Part shown: positions 61,215 through 64,000 of the stretch, one piece after another
Layout of the letters: every line of letters begins with the position of its first letter
Numbering within the stretch: position 1 is the stretch's first letter
Assembly (NCBI GenBank): GCA_950295325.1
Contig: OX485806.1
Span: forward strand, 10,540,001 to 10,604,000
Direction: 5' to 3'
DNA length: 64,000 bases
From: Polytrichum commune
Lineage: Eukaryota > Streptophyta > Polytrichopsida > Polytrichales > Polytrichaceae
Notes under the pieces: model-generated
Databases searched by the model: none
Told to the model about the DNA's origin: nothing
The model's input: only the letters and a program-made list of their open reading frames with translations
Program-made: the position numbers and the translations under genes

Positions 61215-63313
61215 TTACGATAAGATGTCGTTGTATCGGTGTATGGGCGTTGCAAACATCCAGAAGTCGTCTGATTTCAGGAGCTGCAGCAATCAACACT
61301 ACTGTGATCAGGCTTCCGATGTGATAAATTGAATGGGGAGTTTAATTTTTTTTAAACACCTGTGACCTGAAGTCGAGTCAGCAAGTTGCTCTACAATATT
61401 AATAAATTAATTTGGTAGGCATACTCAAAAACAACACATGTAACCCCAAATGTATGAGTGTGGTTCATAGTACAATAATGTTGCTCTAATAAAAAGTTGG
61501 TCATTGGTTTTGGGTATATGTATATTAACAACGTGTTTATTGCACGTTCAATAACAACAAACTGCTTGCATGTGTAATGCATGAATCACTACCCATCGTA
61601 ACATGGATGATTTCACATGGTTGATGCATACATGAACATACTTTGTGATCATATGTTTTGATTGTTCAATCTATATAACAAATTTCATCAAATATAAACA
61701 TAGTTGTTGGACAATTCATCTAGATGTACAGTTGACTTAGTGACACATTGAATATTGGGTTGAGATCACATGTTATCCTTTTTGTATTTGAATAATGCAA
61801 ATGATCATTTCTACATTTGGTTCTTGAGACACATGAAATGGGGTTTTATTTCATTGCCTTTTAACATACAAGGCCACTAGGACCCAAATCATGTATTATA
61901 TTAGACTTGATATTTACACTTGGTTATGTATGTAGATTATAAATAGATTGGCAGATCTAGTGTATTTATAATGAGCTATATAAAAATAAAAATAAAAATC
62001 CACAAGAGTAATGTGTATGCAGGAGTCAAAGCTCACCTCTACTTGGGATTCAAGAAATTTGACATAATTGTATGCTTCATCCAGCATTGTCACTATATCC
62101 ACCTGCAATTCGGCATGACAAGAAATGCCATAATCCTTATACTGTGCTTTTTGACTGAATATATATGTGATCATGAGAAGCAACACATCAAAAGAATTTG
62201 CATATATTCATACAGGGAAAGAGTGTGGGAGGAGCAATTAATGATCAGAAGCTGACCTTCGCCCCATTTGGAACCAAGCCCTGTAATGTCTTCAGCCTTT
62301 CATCTATCTTTTTTCTCCTATTCTGCAGGATTAAGAAGCAATCAATACAGGCATCAGATGCAAACACTTTGGGCAATGAAAAATGTTACAAGGGTGGAGC
62401 GTTTCAAATATGTTGGCCATAAGCTTTTCTGGTTCTTCTTCTTGATAGAACACCTACATTTGAGTGGTATATGATAAGAATGGATATCAAAATGACATGT
62501 CACACTAAAATTGGACTATATGCTCATAATATAGACATCATTCTAGGTCCATTAAACATCACAACTGGGAAGGCTTATGCGATTGTTTAAAGAGAATGAG
62601 AATCTTCACTTGTACATCTCAAGTGCGAAACTTGAAATGACAATTTGAGTGATACACAATTGCTAAATGGACAAGACAATGCCTGATTTAAATTCTAATC
62701 CAATAGCCAAAGTTGTATATGGAGTTAGAAGTGCACACAATACGGCCACATACCTGTAATAGTAGAAAACTATGCCAAAAAAGAACCGCAGCCAAAATCG
62801 GCTGCAGTTCTTTTGACCTGCCTGATCTGCAGTTGCTAAACGACTGCAGATTTGTTTTTTTGGTTTAGCAATTAAATGTTAGGAATTTGGGAGCGTGTAA
62901 TATACCGTTAGAAAGGTCTTGAAACTACCTTTCCAGTGGTATATTACACACCCCAAATTTTTGAAAATTGCAGTCGCAAAATGAAAAAAGAGTTTAGCGA
63001 CTGCAGATCAAGCTGGTCAAAACAACCACAGCGTTTTTTGTGGGCATAATTTTCTACTAGTGCTTATACCTTACCCAAGAGAACTACATGCAGCTTGAAG
63101 CCTTGAACCATACTAAGCAAACTTGGGCACATTATTGCAGATTAACATAAAATCCAGACAAATTTTTACCCGTGCATATACACTCTGGGGATCCGTTGCC
63201 GAGCCACGCCTTGCTCGAGGTTTGCCATTTGTGTTCAAAGCAGGCCCAGCAGCCATGACTTCCACCGTCTGCTTTGCAGAATAGGTCGCCAAAGCAGGCT
63301 CAACTATCCTTGT
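61215..63313 (-). CDS. RSL: RSL-type bHLH transcription factor, 3' part of gene
   Basis: Last four exons: 63170-63313, 62257-62322, 62037-62102, 61215-61283; all GT-AG and phase 0, 115 residues visible. The order is a linker with NGKPRARRGSATDPQSVYAR, the basic region and helix 1 (NRRKKIDERLKTLQGLVPNG), helix 2 (VDIVTMLDEAYNYVKFLESQ) and the C-terminal LLKSDDFWMFAT signature of RSL/RHD6 proteins, ending ILS. RSL factors drive root-hair and rhizoid outgrowth across land plants. Introns fall at the positions usual for the bHLH region. The wording after helix 2 resembles bryophyte and lycophyte RSLs more than seed-plant ones. Odd: the basic region has Lys where RSLs have Glu (RRER to RRKK) and Asn where most have His or Lys. 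The 5' exons lie beyond 63313, probably off the right edge. Confidence 0.88.
62440..62640 (+). repeat. dispersed repeat D1, partial copy in bHLH intron
   Basis: Shares ATTGGACTATATG, ATTCTAGGTCCATTAA and TGGGAAGGCTTATG with other D1 copies. Opposite in sense to the host gene. Confidence 0.55.
62761..63062. mobile_element. long-hairpin MITE in bHLH intron
   Basis: About 300 bp forming a nearly full-length palindrome. Outer ends: AGTAGAAAACTATGCC at left, complement GGCATAATTTTCTACT at right; next CTGCAGTTGCTAAACGACTG pairs with the region around TTTAGCGACTGCAG; centre GTGTAATATACC pairs with GGTATATTACAC around a short loop near 62925. The right end reads CACTAGTAGAAAA in reverse, a start typical of CACTA-derived MITEs; the left end has lost it. 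Confidence 0.75.
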
Positions 63314-63599
63314 CTGCAACATATCCATGCCAGCATATGTATTGTTATTAGTTGATTGATTGAATTATCAATAAATGAATCCACCATGCCATTGTATTAA
63401 CATCATCATCAACATCAAAGCTGACATGGAGCTACAAATACATATTGAAAGGTTCTTGTACTCTGATCATCTACATCATCCAAGCATAATTTGTATCCGA
63501 GCATAATTTGTATCCGAGCATAATTTGTAGTTTTTGTGTTGTATCCACTAACTCAGTGGTGCCTGTATTATATCCTCATTACTCACATTAAGGTATGTG

Positions 63600-63960
63600 G
63601 GCAGCTGGGCCTAATGTGGTCACTCTTCTTCATTGGACACTTAAAGTTTGGAGGATTATAAGGTCAGGTTTGTAGTTAAGAAAGGACATCAAAAAGACAA
63701 GTGTTACGATGAGATTTGGACTATGTGCCGAAAACATATTCACTATTCTAGGTATAGTTGTTAACACAGTAGAAAGAGCTTATGTGATCAATTCAAAAGG
63801 AGAAGATTATTCACTTTGCATCTCAACTTTGATGATTGTGAAATTTAAACTGACGATTTGCATGATTGGCAGTTTTTAACTAGATTTGACATTTCTCGAA
63901 TTGCTCCAATGATCATCATAATTTGTCTGTGGAGTTGGAAGTGCCCACAATAGAGCCACA
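63600..63960 (+). repeat. dispersed repeat D1, copy near right edge
   Basis: Shares ATTTGGACTATGTGC, TTCTAGGTATAG, AAAGAGCTTATGTGATC and the general layout of 540-880. Lies upstream of, or in an intron of, the bHLH gene. Confidence 0.55.
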
Positions 63961-64000
63961 TACCTTACTATTGAAACTCCATAAGTCATTGGCATGTGAA

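Noticed and set aside
1-64000. tRNA, rRNA, snoRNA or organelle-derived DNA
   Set aside because: I looked for conserved tRNA box words, rRNA cores and plastid gene pieces and recognised none; a covariance-model scan would be decisive.

Overview
This window is nuclear DNA of a land plant. Six genes have GT-AG introns whose phases agree from exon to exon, telomere-box motifs (AAACCCTAA) sit upstream of several start codons, and plant-type transposons fill the space between genes. The RSL-type bHLH gene at the right edge has a C-terminus that looks more like moss, liverwort or lycophyte RSL proteins than flowering-plant ones. I therefore lean towards a bryophyte or lycophyte, but the sequence does not prove it.

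Layout from left to right. Bases 1-2470 (minus) hold the 5' part of a YqgF/RuvX-like nuclease gene that runs off the left edge. Bases 4989-11552 are a complete but decayed Ty1/copia element (minus) with 398-bp LTRs and a 5-bp target duplication; a 562-bp hAT-like MITE interrupts its pol region. Bases 14502-17828 (minus) are a 7-exon METTL23-like methyltransferase gene. Bases about 20.2-22.2 kb (plus) are a broken 2OG-Fe(II) oxygenase gene. Bases 24068-29023 (plus) are a 4-exon Mpo1-like (DUF962) gene with three TIR elements in its introns. Bases 30679-35238 (minus) are an 8-exon DENR (density-regulated protein) gene. Bases about 35.5-47 kb are a gene-free repeat island made of TIR elements, including a 2-kb non-autonomous element and its 0.7-kb deletion derivative, plus many copies of a short palindrome built on ACACTAAATAT. 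Bases 48432-54711 (plus) are a 10-exon nucleobase-ascorbate transporter gene of the NAT11/12 type, 774 residues. Bases about 58.2-60.3 kb carry scraps that resemble a CACTA-type transposase. Bases 61215-63313 (minus) are the last four exons of the RSL-type bHLH gene, whose 5' part lies off the right edge.

The genes do not form a pathway or operon. They are unrelated housekeeping or developmental genes: rRNA-maturation-type nuclease, protein methylation, fatty-acid alpha-oxidation type, translation re-initiation, purine-type transport, and tip-growth transcription factor. The common theme is colonisation of their introns by a few MITE families: the same short elements recur in METTL23, NAT, bHLH and YqgF introns. 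All gene models were built by hand from splice sites and remembered family sequence patterns; no alignment or transcript data were available. I saw no convincing previously undescribed molecular system. The most unusual items are the altered DNA-contact residues in the bHLH protein and the altered histidines in the Mpo1-like protein.
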